NCBI RefSeq assembly: GCF_001638985.1
Contig: NW_017265188.1
Span: 62,001-126,000, forward strand
Source: Phycomyces blakesleeanus NRRL 1555(-)
Lineage: Eukaryota > Mucoromycota > Mucoromycetes > Mucorales > Phycomycetaceae
DNA length: 64,000 bases
Direction: 5' to 3'
The notes beneath the pieces were generated by a model. It made no database searches and was not told the DNA's origin. It saw only the letters and a list, made by a program, of their open reading frames with translations. This document shows, one piece after another, positions 45,750 to 57,500 of this stretch. A program made the position numbers and the translations under genes. Within the stretch, counting starts at the first letter, position 1; each line of letters begins with the position of its first letter.

Positions 45750-46770
45750 ATGTCTAATTCTAACAGCGAAATATCTTTATCCACTGAAGATAACCATGCT
45801 ATCAAAAACGAATATAAGACATGGTACAAACATGATGGTGGTAAAGATGGTCTGACTTCTATGGAGAGACTTCAGCAATTCATGTTGATGAACGGCGGAG
45901 AAAACCTCAATATGTATCTTGGCGGTGACAAGGAAGGACGAACGTTCAAGTCGTCAAAGGTTACAATACTGAATAAATGCAACCAGTATTTTCAGGAGCA
46001 AGGGGTTTATCGAACTACAGCCCAAATAAAGTCGAGGCTCAACAATCTTTTGACAAAACAATATGGAGAAGCCTATCGTGTTTGGAAGAATAGTATTAAA
46101 AATAATTCTAACGACGAAGGCTCTACCAGTGAAAAAGAAGGCTTAGAGTGTAAGTTGATACTATCTATATAATACCAATTCTAGATCTCTTTGTTTTAAT
46201 GTAATTTGTATAACAATAGCTGAATTGAATCAAATCTGCCCTGCTTTCTTTCAGATGGAAAAGGTTATGAGCAATAGAAAGACTGGTTCTCCAGCGGTTT
46301 GTGATACCACAAAGCCAATGGAATGGATACATGACGAGGACGGCGAGCAAAGCAATGGCGATGATGACAACACGGACGAAGAATCAGCTGAAAACAGTCA
46401 TAGCAGCAACAATGAGGAATATGACAGCCAAAATGATAACATGTCTGTACTCTGCTCCCCTCCTCCTAAGTCAAGCTCTTCTAGAAAACGCAGAAGAGTA
46501 GACGTCGAATATAAAGAGTTGGCAGAAGAGGTGACGAGACAACTTAATGAGTCTTCTGTGTCCCCAGAGGCAAAAATAGAACGGCTTTATAGGGAAAAGC
46601 TAGAAGTTCTTAAGGACGATCTTCACATTAAGCGAGAACGCGAATTTATACACAGAAAATTCGAAAACATGATGAAAGCAGTTGCAGAATTGGCCAAAGG
46701 GCAAAACTGGTCAGATGAAAAAGTGCAAGAGCAAACTGACGACGTTTACAATAAAACGTATGGTAGTTAA
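45750..46770 (+). CDS. Harbinger accessory DNA-binding protein (Myb/SANT-like)
   Basis: Two exons (45750-46149 and 46220-46770) join in phase to 316 residues; the acceptor at AACAATAG (46219) gives the continuous frame through ELNQICPAFFQMEK. Residues about 20-115 are helical and Trp/Tyr-rich (NEYKTWYKHDGG ... TTAQIKSRLNNLLTKQYGEA), fitting the Myb/SANT-like domain of the second Harbinger protein, which binds transposon ends and helps bring the transposase into the nucleus. An acidic linker, a basic KRRRV nuclear signal and a charged coiled coil follow. Partner gene: the transposase at 46859-48314. Confidence 0.8.
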
Positions 46771-46858
46771 AGACTATCAATTTAATAATGACAGCAACTA
46801 TCATAGAATACCTGTTATACATCATTTCTACTTTTGAGATAATTTATTTCTTTATTTT

Positions 46859-48314
46859 TTACTTTTTTTTAAGAAGGCTCCCATCTCCGTTTTTTATGAG
46901 TATCTCTTCTTTGATACGGATACGTTTGAGCTTAGCATTCTCATCTGACAATGACATTGCTGGATAGTCATCTACAGTGCCAGTCACACCTTCTCTGCTG
47001 ATCCTTTCGATCTCTTCTTTTTCTCTTTTCTCCCATGAAATCTTCATCGTCATTGTCATCATGTCATCTGTCTGGTCGATCAAAAAGTTATGGAGAACGA
47101 CACAAACTCTGATCCAAGAATTGACCATGTTCATGTCTTTTCGACTTCTTATCTTAATTGGGAGTCGCTTCAAAGAGCAGAATCTTGCTTTGAGGATCCC
47201 AAATGCATGCTCAATTTTTATCCTCATCATTGCTATGTATGAATTGAACGCTTTGTCCGCATCACACAATTCCTTGTTTTTTGGCTTCTTTATGACAGGG
47301 ACAACGTACGTCTTGGGAATGTAACTAGCATCGGCTAAAACATACTGGTCACCAGAGAAGAAGTTATTGGGGTCGCTACCCATGGTCGATTCTTCAAACA
47401 CCCTGGCATCGTTCATGCTTCCGAAGTATCCGCAAGAGAGATAACGAATCTTCTTTTGATGGTCGCATACCCCAAGAGTGTTTACACAGTATGTGCGCTT
47501 ACGACCAAAGAATTCTGGCTTTTTCCACGATGGTGTATGCTGCAAGTTAAACAGACACCCATCCAAAAACCCAACAAGATCAGGAAATCCGAATGGTTTC
47601 TCATTGCTTGGGATTATCGTTGCTGTCTTCTCGAGTTCTGACGGCCAAAAAACGTACATGTTTTCCATTGATAGCATTACCTTGAAGAAACGAACTGTGA
47701 AGTTTAAGACACTGCCCTCTAATAAGCTTAAAATAATTAGTTCAATGGATTAATTATATGTTTATATAGATTAACGGAAGTCAGTTTACTAAAAGACGCT
47801 TACCTCCAACACCAGATCTTCGTGCAAGCCTGCTATAGGATACAGCATTCCCGTCTGAGCCTAGTCTCTCCAAGACCAAAGCTAATTGAAGCTTTACATC
47901 AGTCTGCTTATGTTCTTTCGGTGACTTATATAAAGAATGGTCTTTGATTATCTCGTACAGCTTATTAAACGAGCTTTTGGACATTCTGATTTCTTCTTTG
48001 AACCCATCTGCATCTAAGTCTTCGAGGAAAGCAAGTTTTTCTTCCTTTGATTTAAGCTTTGGCAATGTATTGCCACCCTTGTGTAAGTATCTGTTGGCTT
48101 GAAGGTTCTGCTCAAGATCCTCCACAACAGCTATCTTCTCCAACTCTGCATCAACTTCCTCTTCAAGGACTTCTGAAATATTTTTCAACAGCTCATCTGC
48201 GCTTGTTGATAAAGATTGTACCAGACTTTTTTTTTCCTTCGCTACAAATTTTCTGATTTTACGCGATTTCTTTAAGGCAGCAACTGTTTGTTGCTTTGCA
48301 CTGTATTTTGGCAT
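46859..48314 (-). CDS. Harbinger DDE transposase
   Basis: Two exons (48314-47804 and 47718-46859) join in phase to 456 residues. The N-terminus is basic and helical with a helix-turn-helix-like block near the exon junction (SYSRLARRSGVGEGSV). The nuclease domain has the DDE triad D223 (VGFLDGC), D300 (YVLADAS) and E340 (RIKIEHAFG), plus the family block SMNDARVF. It cuts at the terminal repeats and inserts at 3-bp targets. All key residues are intact. Confidence 0.9.
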
Positions 48315-48544
48315 ATTATACGGAGTGAAAGAAGTGTTACATGACTTTGTTGACAGTAAATTCTATGATTTATTAAGGAGAAAGATAAAAACAGTATCGT
48401 ATTGCATATAAAAAAGTAAGGATTCAGCCAATCAGAGAGCCGTACGTTTTCGATCAAATTTTGATCGTCGCTATTACAATTTTAGTCCAATAATATCGCG
48501 TTCTGAATTTAAAATTTGAGCGATCAACCTGGCTGAGTACCCCC

Positions 48545-48934
48545 ATTAAGGACAATATTCAGTATGAGATTTTATTAGCGGAGGACAAGAAACTAATAAA
48601 GTTAATATACGTTGTAAAGCTATTAAATTAATATACAATATACAATATATACAATATATATATATAACCTTCCCTCCTTGATTATTATCAATGTTATTAT
48701 ATTTAAGCTTATCAAAGAAAAAGCTGAAGATCTAAAGGCTGGCCTGCATTATCTTTAAAGATTTGGGCGTGTAATCAGTTTGAATCCAAGCCAAGATTTG
48801 AAATATACCCCCTTAGTTTTCCTTTTTCAAAAAAAAAATCCCTCCCTCCATACACTCCAACCACGTTATAATATTGAACCACCGATTTGATATGAGCGCT
48901 GAAGAAATGTCTATCTAGAATATATTCATGACGC
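48545..48934. other. Intergenic region
   Basis: AT-rich stretch between the Harbinger right end and the ribosome recycling factor stop codon; no gene seen. Confidence 0.5.
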
Positions 48935-49707
48935 TTATGATTGGATGTCTTTGACCTTTGCTTTGATTAATTCATCGATAGACTTGTTGTATTTGTCTGT
49001 TAAAGTCTGGACCTATATATATATTATATAGTGTATTAGATATAACCTTGTATTACCTCCACAAAGACACACACACACACACACACTATATATATATATG
49101 TATATATATATCTTTAGACGTTAACTTACCAGTTTCTCCAACTTCTTGGTATCATCTGAAGACTGTGACTTGGAATCCTGCTTTAATTGCTTCATACCAT
49201 CCTGGCGTAAGGATCTAATCTTGGCCTTTGCTTGTTCTCCTGCCTGGACTACCAACTTTGCCATCTTATCGCGACTTTCCTTTGTTGGCCTAGAAATAAA
49301 TGCATAATTAATTAACTAACACACATGCACACACAAAGATATATCCACTCTTTTTCTTCTTCTTTCGTAGCAAATGAAATAAAAATTATGATTATACTTT
49401 GGGATGGGAACACGAAGGATTTTATTATCCACAAGAGGATTAAGATTCAACCCAGACTCTCGGATACTCTTTTCAACTGCTGAGAGATACTATAATCTTA
49501 TATCAGCCGACATAATTTTAGTAGTATAAACAAAGCGCTTACTTACGTCTGTATCATGTACAGTAACAACAAGTGTCTGTGGATCACGGATCGTTACTTG
49601 CGCCAAGTCGCGCAAATTGTAGCTTTCAGTCTCAATTCGGACACGGACACTGTCGAGCATAGCTGTATATTTATATATTTATATATTAGGGTGTTGTATT
49701 TGTTTCA

Positions 49708-49741
<34 letters not shown>

Positions 49742-50084
49742 TATGATTTTTTTATACATTACCTGGATTAGCACGTCCAACACGAATGGTAGTGAGTTGT
49801 TCTTTCAAGCTGGAATTTGCGTTGCTCATACGCTCGTCAATTTGTTTCTGGTCAAACAAAAGAGGGACATCGGCATCGTCTTCCTTCTCAACAGCATTGC
49901 CCTTCTTCTTTCCACCAGCTTTTTTGGCATATCCACGCATGGCCATAAACGAAATGGATTGAGCTGCTGGTAATGAGGTTGAAGTGATGCGCATGGCCAA
50001 AGGGGTTTGAAGGCGAGCAGTTAAAGGCATTGTTGCACTGCTACGTGCAAGGCATAGTCTGAGGGTACGAGCAGCAAAAGCCAT
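48935..50084 (-). CDS. RRF1: Mitochondrial ribosome recycling factor
   Basis: Five exons (50084-49763, 49662-49547, 49489-49398, 49289-49130, 49012-48935) join in phase to 255 residues. The first 55 residues are rich in Arg, Ala and Ser without acids (MAFAARTLRLCLARSS), a mitochondrial targeting sequence. The RRF domain follows: TIRVGRANPAML, then DLAQVTIRDPQTLVVTVHD, the conserved LNPLVDNKILRVPIPKPTKE and helical KLVVQAGEQAKAKIRSLRQD. RRF splits post-termination ribosomes with EF-G2, here in the mitochondrial matrix. Length and motif order are normal. The gene lies head to tail with prolidase, only about 150 bp from that gene's stop. Confidence 0.93.
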
Positions 50085-50230
50085 ACTAAACTTATATATA
50101 TATATATAGATATGTTTATATATTATGTGTGTGTGTATTGTTAAAGGCAAGGGTTTAAACTAAACAAGGTTTGTATTTTATTATAAAAAATAGGCTGATT
50201 GTAGGAGTCACAGAACGTAAATATAGGTTA
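50085..50230. promoter_or_regulatory. Short intergenic spacer, RRF promoter
   Basis: 146 bp between the prolidase stop and the RRF start must hold both the prolidase 3' end and the RRF promoter; a TA repeat lies at 50097-50108. Confidence 0.4.
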
Positions 50231-51947
50231 TCAGGGCATGGAATCCATATAAGACTGGGCACGACAAGCCATGAGAGCCTCAATGTCGTTTACTGTCTTT
50301 GGTGCAATTGTAAGATTGTCATACCCATCTTCAGTTAATACCACAGTGTCTTCGATTCTTACTCCTCCGACTGGCATGTACTTGTTAATCATGTCCATGT
50401 TAAAGTACTTTGCATATCCTGGTTTTTGTGTCCACATCGCAATGCTAGTCGGATTAAAGTAAAGGCCAGGTTCTACTGTGAGTACCATGTTCTTCTTCAA
50501 TGGACGACTGATCAACATTTGAGACTGAATCTTTCGCTCATGATAGCTGTTGGTCAATACACCTGCGGTGCGACTAGTGTATCCAATAAATTAGCTCGAT
50601 AGTTACTAACAAGATACAACGGTTTACTTGATTTTTTTTAACTTACCCTCCTACATCATGAACATCTAAACCGACAGAATGACCAGTACCTAAAAACAAA
50701 CAAAAAAAACATAAGTTTAACTAATATTTAAAGTAGCATTTTATTTATCAAACAAAACTTACCGTGAAAGTAAAATGCTCTGGGAAGACCAAGGTGCAAG
50801 AGCTCTTCATGAGTCCCACCTACGAGGATACCGATTCGAATAAGCTCTTGGCATAGTATATACACACCTAGGTTGTGTAGACCAGCCCACATTGCACCTG
50901 GCTTTAACTGAGACAATATAGTCTATATAACAAATCACAAAAATAAATAAATTAATAATGATAATAAATAAACACCAAGCAATATTGTTGTTACCTCTTG
51001 CATTTTCAGTACAATCTCATAAATAGTCTTTGCTTCGGAAGAAAACCGACCGGATATAGGAAATGTGCGAGTGACATCGCTACCGTAGCAAAAACGCTCT
51101 CCACCTGCATCGACGAGTAGCATTGCATGCTCACCTTCAGGAAGGGTCTTGTCATTACGAGTATAATGCAAAGTAGCTGCACGCGATCCAGAAGCAATGA
51201 TAGGGATATAACACTGGCGCGGCATTCCATTCCTTGCACACACCCATCTGAACAGAGCCTCACAATATGACTCTGGTTGTCCTGCTTGAGCACGTTGCAT
51301 CAAAGCCATGTGAGCATGAGAGGAGATTTGGGCAGCGTATCGAATATGCTCAATTTCCCACGGAAACTTTATTAATCGAGACTCATCCATGGCTACTCTC
51401 AGGCAGACCTTGTCTAATTGGCATTCATGTATACCGGCTGCTTTTATAATCGAAGTGTCGACTGTGTCCAAGACATAGACTACTTGAGGGCACAATACTT
51501 GAAGAAGGGCAGGTACATCGGCCTCTGCTATGACCTTATCTGCGTCATATATCTCTAGTAGTTCCTTGGCGGTGTCAGGCTCACCCTTCCACAAAATCTC
51601 AGTATCCGGCACGGTAGGAGGAATGAGATATATAGTGTCGTTGTACAGGTCGACGAGGATATGAAAGCCTGGATGCTCCACACCTACACAAAACTTTTCA
51701 GGAACATGGCTTTCTTTTCGTCCAACATAATAAAGAAATAAAGTAGCTTACCTGAAAGATAAAAAAAGTAGCTTTCCTGTCTGAAATCCACTTCTACATC
51801 TGTGTCGTCTCTCACAGCTCCCTGGCCGCCACGATGGTATATAACCGCCCTTTCATTAGGGTTCGTTTGAAGTAGTTTGCCTACTCTGCGACAATGATAA
51901 CTGGTGGATATCCTTTTCTTGCTGTACGGAAATACTGGATCACACAT
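50231..51947 (-). CDS. Xaa-Pro dipeptidase (prolidase)
   Basis: Five exons (51947-51752, 51683-50995, 50922-50763, 50689-50647, 50573-50231) join in phase to 476 residues, the usual size. The aminopeptidase-P N-terminal domain (about 15-160: RAVIYHRGG, DFRQESYFFYLSG) precedes the pita-bread metallopeptidase fold. Metal ligands are all present: D257 and D268 (VDAGGERFCYGSD), H352 (GTGHSVGLDVHD), E397 (TVEPGLYF) and E437 (GVRIEDTV). The enzyme hydrolyses dipeptides with C-terminal proline using two Mn ions, in the cytosol, as the last step of proline recovery from peptides. No targeting signal is seen. Confidence 0.95.
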
Positions 51948-52502
51948 ATTTATAAGGAGATGGGAGAAGAAGAGATGAAAAATAGCTAAAATAAAAACGT
52001 TCCTGAGGGCAAGGAGAATAACTGGTTTTGATTAACCGCTTGTGTGTTACACTGATCATTTGTAACGATTGGACTTATTATGCACCCAAGTGAAACTCTA
52101 TCAAAACTTTCTCACCAAGGGGATCGTGTATACAATGAATAAAGTAGTTAACAAATATTTTTAAAGAGCAAACACACATGCCCCTTGTAAGAGTAGTGGA
52201 AAAAAACAGTACATTATGTATGGTTTGCCCTTGTAAAACTAATTTGAAAACATCTGTATATTTGGGATTTTATGGGGTTCACAAGAGATAGATAACAAAG
52301 CCAACCTATCTCACCATGACATTTTGAAACATTTGACGAGATTCTGTAACCGTTTTACACTCAGAAAAGAGTGTATCACGTGATATATATTTTATATTTT
52401 ACATATATAATTTTTAAATCAATTTAACTGGATTTATTTATTTATTTTTATCTTTCTCTCATCCATATTTTCAATATTATTTCCCGACTTTTTACTACGT
52501 TT
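51948..52502. promoter_or_regulatory. Divergent promoter region, prolidase and RNase H1
   Basis: 555 bp between two start codons on opposite strands, so it should serve both genes. No further gene is seen. AT-rich with a TTTAT run just upstream of 52503. Confidence 0.5.
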
Positions 52503-53342
52503 ATGCCTAAACAAAAAGGTTACTATGCAGTTAAGAAGGGCCGCAGAACTGGTGTATTTAGCTCTTGGGATGAGTGCAAAAGACAAGTAGAAGGCTTTTC
52601 TGGTGCACAACATAAAAAATTTGATAGTGTAGCTGAGGCAGAAGCCTTTGTCAACGGTGGAGGATCTTTTCAGTCTTACACTCAACCCCGTCCTCTATAT
52701 TCAAAGTCTGCACCTTATAATAAAAACGACTCTAAAGCTGATCAGAGAAAAATCCAGTCAGATAGTCAATCCGTGTACTCGTATAATAAAGTTCAAAAAA
52801 CAATTTCCCTCGAATCTCTCTATAAGAATGAACCTTTGGAACAATCACGTCTTCAAGACCAAGATGTCTTTAATAGCACAAATAAAGTAGTTTATACTGA
52901 CGGCGCTTCATCCTCTAATGGAACAAAATGGGCACGAGCAGGCTATGGCGTGTATTGGGGCAATAATCACCCAAGAAATATCAGTAACCGTCTTTCAGGA
53001 GATCGACAAACCAACCAGCGCGCAGAAGCCACGGCTGTTCTTGAAGCACTCAAACAGGCCGAGTATGACAGCGGCACTCTAGAAATCAGAACAGACTCAC
53101 AATACGTCATAAAAGCAGTAAATGAATGGAGCAAGAAGTGGGTCAAACAAGGGTGGATCTCTTCCAATGGGAAAAAGGTTGAAAATAAAGATCTCTTTGA
53201 AAGAATCCTTGAAGCACGAGACAAACGCCAAGGAGAAACCAAGCTTGTCTACGTTGCTGGCCACAGTGGAGAACCGGGCAATGAAAAGGCTGACAGTCTC
53301 GCTGTGTTAGGTGCTACTAAAGCCAAATCAAGCTTGATCTGA
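52503..53342 (+). CDS. Ribonuclease H1
   Basis: Single exon, 279 residues. The N-terminal hybrid-binding domain (about 6-50: YYAVKKGRRTGVFSSWDEC) grips RNA/DNA hybrids. A 75-residue linker leads to the RNase H domain (128-272) with the catalytic set D133 (VYTDGASS), E175 (NQRAEATAVLEAL), D198 (IRTDSQYV) and D264 (GNEKADSLA), plus the basic WVKQGWISSNGK protrusion and H254 of VAGHSGEPGN. It removes RNA from hybrids in nucleus and possibly mitochondria. A DIRS satellite repeat begins 4 bp after its stop codon, so the 3' UTR must include it. Confidence 0.95.
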   Translation: MPKQKGYYAVKKGRRTGVFSSWDECKRQVEGFSGAQHKKFDSVAEAEAFVNGGGSFQSYTQPRPLYSKSAPYNKNDSKADQRKIQSDSQSVYSYNKVQKTISLESLYKNEPLEQSRLQDQDVFNSTNKVVYTDGASSSNGTKWARAGYGVYWGNNHPRNISNRLSGDRQTNQRAEATAVLEALKQAEYDSGTLEIRTDSQYVIKAVNEWSKKWVKQGWISSNGKKVENKDLFERILEARDKRQGETKLVYVAGHSGEPGNEKADSLAVLGATKAKSSLI

Positions 53343-53346
53343 TAAT

Positions 53347-53576
53347 GGTATTGTTGGCCGAGGCCGAAGGCCGAAGGCCTATACCTATTATTCTTCATTC
53401 GCCAGAGACTCTGGCTGTGTTACCATCAATTCTTTATTGAGACGAAAATTTTAAATAAAAGCTTGCTATTGCTATAATACTATTCTTTATCATCTATTCG
53501 CGAGTGGTATATATTATAATAAGGAAGGGAAGGGAAGGGAGGGGACAGCCAGAGTCTCTGGCGAATGAAGAATAAT
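53347..53576. repeat. Solo DIRS satellite repeat
   Basis: The 40-bp GC-rich block (53347-53386) is followed by a 190-bp unit (53387-53576) with 32-bp inverted ends identical to the DIRS terminal repeat (33465-33496). The core equals the DIRS 5' leader plus about 50 bp with AAGGG repeats, matching 33269-33394 by eye without differences. Unlike the copy at 33199, no inverted GC-rich block follows on the right. Confidence 0.75.
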
Positions 53577-53853
53577 GGTTTTCTTCTTATATTTATTATG
53601 AAATATATACATATATATGTGTATATAAATGTACAGTTCAATTAACTTAAAATTCATGTTTAATCCCCAACAACCCACTGTTATTTATGGCTGCTTGATA
53701 ATGCTTTTGTGATTTCCAAATAAACTTATTTAATTTATGAAATAGAAGTTATAATAATGGTGGTGGCTTGTTAGTCGGGTCTCAAAGCCAGGCTGGAAAA
53801 TAAGCATGGTCTGGGATTATCCGTCAAGCCTTGCGATTACACGCATAAACATC
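53577..53853. promoter_or_regulatory. COX19 promoter region
   Basis: 277 bp between the DIRS satellite and the COX19 start codon at 53854; nothing further recognised. Confidence 0.35.
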
Positions 53854-54301
53854 ATGAGTTTCGGAAGACCACCCAACGTTGAGTCATTTTCAGGGGCACC
53901 TCCACTTCTTGGAAGTTTCCCGGTAGACCATGACGGTATGCTTATTATATATCTTTAGTTTATACAACATTTCGGCTCACTCCTAAGATACAGGCGAATG
54001 TAAAGACTTTATGAAGAACTACGTCAAGTGCATGAGAGTCAACAAGAACAACAATGGTGCCTGTCGAGAATTTTCAAAGGCATATCTTCAATGTCGTATG
54101 GACAAGTAAATAAGAAATAGGGATTAAAATCATTGATGAGTAAATGTGCTTAACAAGTGCCATAATGTTAGGGGGCTGATGGACAAAGATAACATGGACA
54201 ACCTTGGATTTGCTGACATGAGCACAAAGACAGCCAGAAATAGCACACATTCTACGGAATCGCCTAGTGCAGAGTCATCTGCACCCAAGAAAACTTCCTG
54301 A
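53854..54301 (+). CDS. COX19: Cytochrome c oxidase assembly factor COX19
   Basis: Three exons (53854-53935, 53994-54105, 54172-54301) join in phase to 107 residues, too split to show as one frame. The twin CX9C motif is C30-x9-C40 (ECKDFMKNYVKC) and C51-x9-C61 (ACREFSKAYLQC), and the flanks GSFPVDHDGEC and CRMDKGLMDKDNMDNLGF are those of COX19. This small protein is oxidised and trapped by Mia40 in the mitochondrial intermembrane space and helps copper delivery to cytochrome oxidase. The C-terminal tail is Ser/Thr-rich. Its 3' end faces that of the FAAP100-like gene, 226 bp away. Confidence 0.93.
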
Positions 54302-54526
54302 ACCCATTGAAAGAAAAGATTGGCTCTTTTTTCTTCCTTTTTTTTGGAACTTAGAGTTCTCTTTTCCACACAGTATCTTTATATTAGACATATATACGGG
54401 AGGTATGAGACACCATATATCGTAGTGTTACATAGAATACATTCTTTATTTATTGTAATTGGAATATATAAAACAATCCAAAAAACAATTTGCAATTTTC
54501 TTTTTTGCAAAATAAATTTCCAGCGG

Positions 54527-57500
54527 TTAGAAAGACACCCAGCAAATGGGTTTTACATTATGTATTTCTCGCATGTGCCGAAGAGAAACCAGCAGGGCAT
54601 CCCAAATATCTTTGTCACTGGAACTTTTTTGGAACTCACTTTCTAGCTTGGTGTAAGAAGCCAAAAGCGTGCGGTGTAGCTTGGAAAAAGTAGCCATATC
54701 TTCTTGAAATTCTTCAAAGAGATATAAATATATATGTTTGTGTACTTAATTGTCAGAACAATATTTAAACGAGATTCTTACCTTTGTTCGGAGGGGCATT
54801 GATGGGGTCTACCAAACGATCAGAGATTCTTGCTAGGAGAGCTGCCTCTACTTTAAATAAGACATAACTATTGTAACATTTTATTTTCAGGGTGACATCG
54901 AGGCCGTGGTTTATTACGGTTGACTCTATTTTCCACAAGTATTAGAGGATATAAAATGGGAGTAGTAAGGTTTTTCTTACTTTTGGATAGGCTAAGTTCG
55001 ACTGGAAAGCTAGAATGCGAGGCAAGCGTAAAAAGTGCCTTTTCTGCTCCGCAAAGCATTTCATTTAAGATTGTTCTACAGCAAATAAGCGGGATAACGA
55101 ATATATTGGTAGGTATTCGACAAGTTCAGTATAAATTTCTGTTGTGAGAGTGAGAACTTACTCTGTTCTGCCTTCTTGTAGTAAACAATAGAGTATTTTG
55201 CAATAAACAAAATTAGATTGCTCTTTATCTTTTGCAATAACCTTGAAATGAATTTCGGTGGTGTCCTCAATAAGTTTGGGGCGTTTTTGTTCTTCCGTCG
55301 TGCTCTAACATCCAAATAAATATAATTTAAAGATAAATTTCTCTTTGCACTATTTAAAGCAAATAAAGAACCGATAGGAAATACTTTACCTCCTTGTCAT
55401 TGGAACGTAAACAGTGAGTATCTAGTCTTGTAACCAAAGAGTTTCCAGATTTATCCATAAGACAATGGTTAAAATAAACTGGTTGCAGTCGCTCAGTGAC
55501 TGACCAAAGACCAAAGGACTTTATACTCGAAATCATTTCAGAGCTACATGGGACAGCAAAATGCAAGTCATCGATTGTCATTTGATATACAGAAAAGACC
55601 ACTGGGGATTCTTTATAAACATACAGTTTTTTTATAAAAATAAATAAATACGTAAGCAATTATATATAGCTTTAGCCGCACTACTTACCATTATTACTAT
55701 ATAGATTCTCAATACGCTTTTCGGTTGGAAGGAATTGTTCCATAGGTGAATATGAAAGACTCGCTGTTACTTCCAATGGAAATTGTAATGTATTTGTGGG
55801 CAATGGTATGTCATGTTCCCTAAAAAACCGGTTATAGAAATATATTGAAATTAAATACCTATATATTTACCATTTGCGCAGCTTGTCGAGGCCAAGAAGA
55901 GGCGTAGTCAACGTTTTTCCTTGTACAGACCCTTGAAGCCCTCTTTCAATTGAAATCATTTCTTGAGACAAAGGCTTTTGATCATTGAGGCTAATATGTA
56001 CTATACAATATAAGATAAGTTATACTATACTAACCAAAATATTTTTTCTTACGTTGCCATTTTTTCCAATTCATTGACAGTGGAACGTTTATACGAACAC
56101 GGAGTGCCATATCAGAAAACATCATCTCTTTTACTGGACGAGAAATAAGAATTGGTCTAATTTCACACTTGAATGCTTCAGAAGTTTCTTTGTGTTGCTT
56201 TATACTTTGAAGTGAAAATAATGTGGAATTGATATCTTTTAACTTTTCATTGACAGCCTATATAAAAGTGGATATGAGCACAAATAAAAAAAACAACTAA
56301 TAAGAAAAGCAAGTTCTCTCTTATTCGAGCCCTCTAAAATGTATCTTACCTGATGTTCCTCGTCCATTTCTTTAGCTAAATTTTCACACTCTGAGAGTTC
56401 TTTGAGAATTTGTCGTATAGATTCTCTCAAATCACTTTGCTCTGATTGTAATTTTTCGGAAGAGCTAACGGATCAAATGAGGATACACAAGCTAGACATA
56501 ATAAAGCATTATATATATATATACGTAATATAAATACCTAGAGTCTATTTCGGCAACTGTCAAGGTTCTATTCTTTTGGAGAGCTGCAATAACAATTTTA
56601 TTATATTGTGAAGTATCCACTGTGCAGATACGAGATACATCCTCTAATTTTTTTAAAGGAGAAACAATAATGTCTATACTGACAATTGATTCATGTTTTT
56701 TATCTTTCGATAATAATAGAAATAGTAGTTAATTACAGAAACAAAATTAAGAAAACGCAAATGTGATAGTGAATACCTTGGTACTTTGGCAAAAAACTGA
56801 TATAATATATTCTTCCATTCTTCCCTACATATAATACAGACTCATCCTATTCGAAATAAACAGCAATATTTTTCGTATTTTAGGGACGGATTTGGAAATT
56901 TTGGATTAAAATATTTAAAACTTCTTACCCGAAAAGACACTGAGTGTACAACTGGAGAAGGCAATAGAAATTCTTGAAAGGAGACAGTTTGCTTCTCTTT
57001 TTTTACTATGCTTGAATATACTTGCATTGTGTTTTCAGATCTAAGAATATAATTATTAAAATCGTATTGATTTTCACCACATCTCGAATTACCTGATAAG
57101 TACCATAGTATCATACACCATTATTTTATCATTGTTATGCTTCGATACAGCTAATTTTAATAAATGTATTGATTCCAAGTGACCTGATCCCTACATAATG
57201 ATGAAGTGTAACGTTTTTCTTCTTTTTAATAAAAATGTAATTATATTCAAGTCATTGAGTATTTCGGTTCGAAGAAAAGTCCTTACTTTTATCTTGGATA
57301 TTAAATGATCTTGAGTAGACGCTGTGCTTAAGTCTCTTGAATAAATCGATCCGTCGTCTAACCCAAATATTATACTTTCTTGGCTGTTGGATAAAATGAA
57401 GAAAAATGATTTTGTTCGTTTAAAAATCAGTAATTTTTATATATAATTAATTAATATGCAGCTAGTGTGCCATGTATATACTTGCCCTGAAATATCAAAG

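Larger units (their letters stand above)
45469..48544. mobile_element. PIF/Harbinger DNA transposon, apparently autonomous
   Basis: 3076 bp with perfect 32-bp terminal inverted repeats (45469-45500 and 48513-48544, GGGGGTACTCAGCCAGG...) and a 3-bp ATT duplication on each side (45466-45468, 48545-48547). GATCAAATTT motifs repeat just inside both ends and may be transposase or Myb-protein sites. It carries the two genes of the superfamily, a Myb/SANT-like DNA-binding protein (+) and a DDE transposase (-), transcribed toward each other with 88 bp between their stops. Identical repeats and intact genes suggest a recent insertion. Confidence 0.92.
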
